From: Actinomycetes bacterium
GTDB taxonomy: Bacteria; Actinomycetota; Actinomycetes; S36-B12; GCA-2699445
DNA length: 5,211 nucleotides
NCBI GenBank assembly: GCA_022600255.1
Contig: JAHZKU010000213.1
Location: forward strand, 1-5,211
Reading direction: 5' to 3'
Shown: positions 5,101 to 5,211 of the stretch, in pieces
Numbering within the stretch: position 1 is the first letter of the stretch
Layout: the number at the start of each line of letters is the position of its first letter
Notes under the pieces: generated by a model
Seen by the model: the letters and a program-made list of their open reading frames with translations, nothing else
What the model was told of the DNA's origin: nothing
Databases searched by the model: none
Program-made: the position numbers and the translations under genes

Positions 5101-5211
5101 ATGACATCCACGAAGCAGTCGAGCCTACGCGAGCACACCTACAAGATGGCACTTACCGGGGCCATCTTGCTGATCTCAGCAGCAACGATTTTCTACCACA
5201 TCATCGAATCC
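5101..5211 (+). CDS. Probable two-helix potassium channel, N-terminal part, cut by right edge
   Basis: The first 37 codons are open to the window end. A polar N-terminus (MTSTKQSSLREHTYK) leads to a hydrophobic segment MALTGAILLISAATIFYHII (16-35), then ES at the edge. A first helix ending in a FYH--E-type motif is typical of bacterial two-helix K+ channels (Ion_trans_2). There the pore helix and the TVGYG selectivity filter follow within about 20-25 residues, which would lie just outside this window. The filter is therefore not seen and the call rests on the N-terminal resemblance. The start is clear: ATG with GGAGG at 5089-5093, seven bases upstream, overlapping the FUSC stop. If correct, K+ flux would fit the ion-homeostasis theme of the CLC gene upstream. 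Confidence 0.55.
   Translation, partial: MTSTKQSSLREHTYKMALTGAILLISAATIFYHIIES

Overview
The window looks like high-GC DNA from an actinobacterium. This is judged from the strong G/C bias at third codon positions, the GGAGG-type ribosome binding sites, and protein segments resembling actinobacterial families; no base count or database search was run. All supported genes lie on the + strand.

Layout. (1) From the left edge to about 142, an open frame encodes what looks like the end of a Tn3-family transposase. It runs without a stop into (2) a six-helix YihY/BrkB membrane protein ending at 997. (3) A 250-nt gap leads to a CLC-family (YfeO-like) protein at 1248-2510 whose usual anion-site residues are replaced. 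(4) 71 nt later comes a small integral membrane protein with about five hydrophobic segments (2582-3085). (5) A 175-nt gap holds a terminator-like hairpin and a good match to the actinobacterial SigB-type stress promoter, then a DUF1269 glycine-zipper protein (3261-3785). (6) The 250-nt gap 3786-4035 is packed with hairpins, including a 21-position stem with 19 pairs, and ends in a 22-codon leader ORF with its own ribosome binding site that overlaps the next start. (7) A FUSC-like membrane protein (4036-5088) is followed after 12 nt by (8) the start of a probable two-helix potassium channel, cut by the right edge.

Every gene after the transposase remnant encodes a membrane or membrane-associated protein. 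Several belong to families linked to ion movement (CLC, K+ channel) or envelope export (FUSC). Together they read as an envelope or ion-homeostasis stress cluster, possibly under general-stress sigma control, that grew next to, or was moved by, a Tn3-type transposon. That joint role is inference. What stands out most is the in-frame transposase-BrkB fusion, the non-canonical CLC pore residues, and the structured leader plus overlapping small ORF before the FUSC gene.
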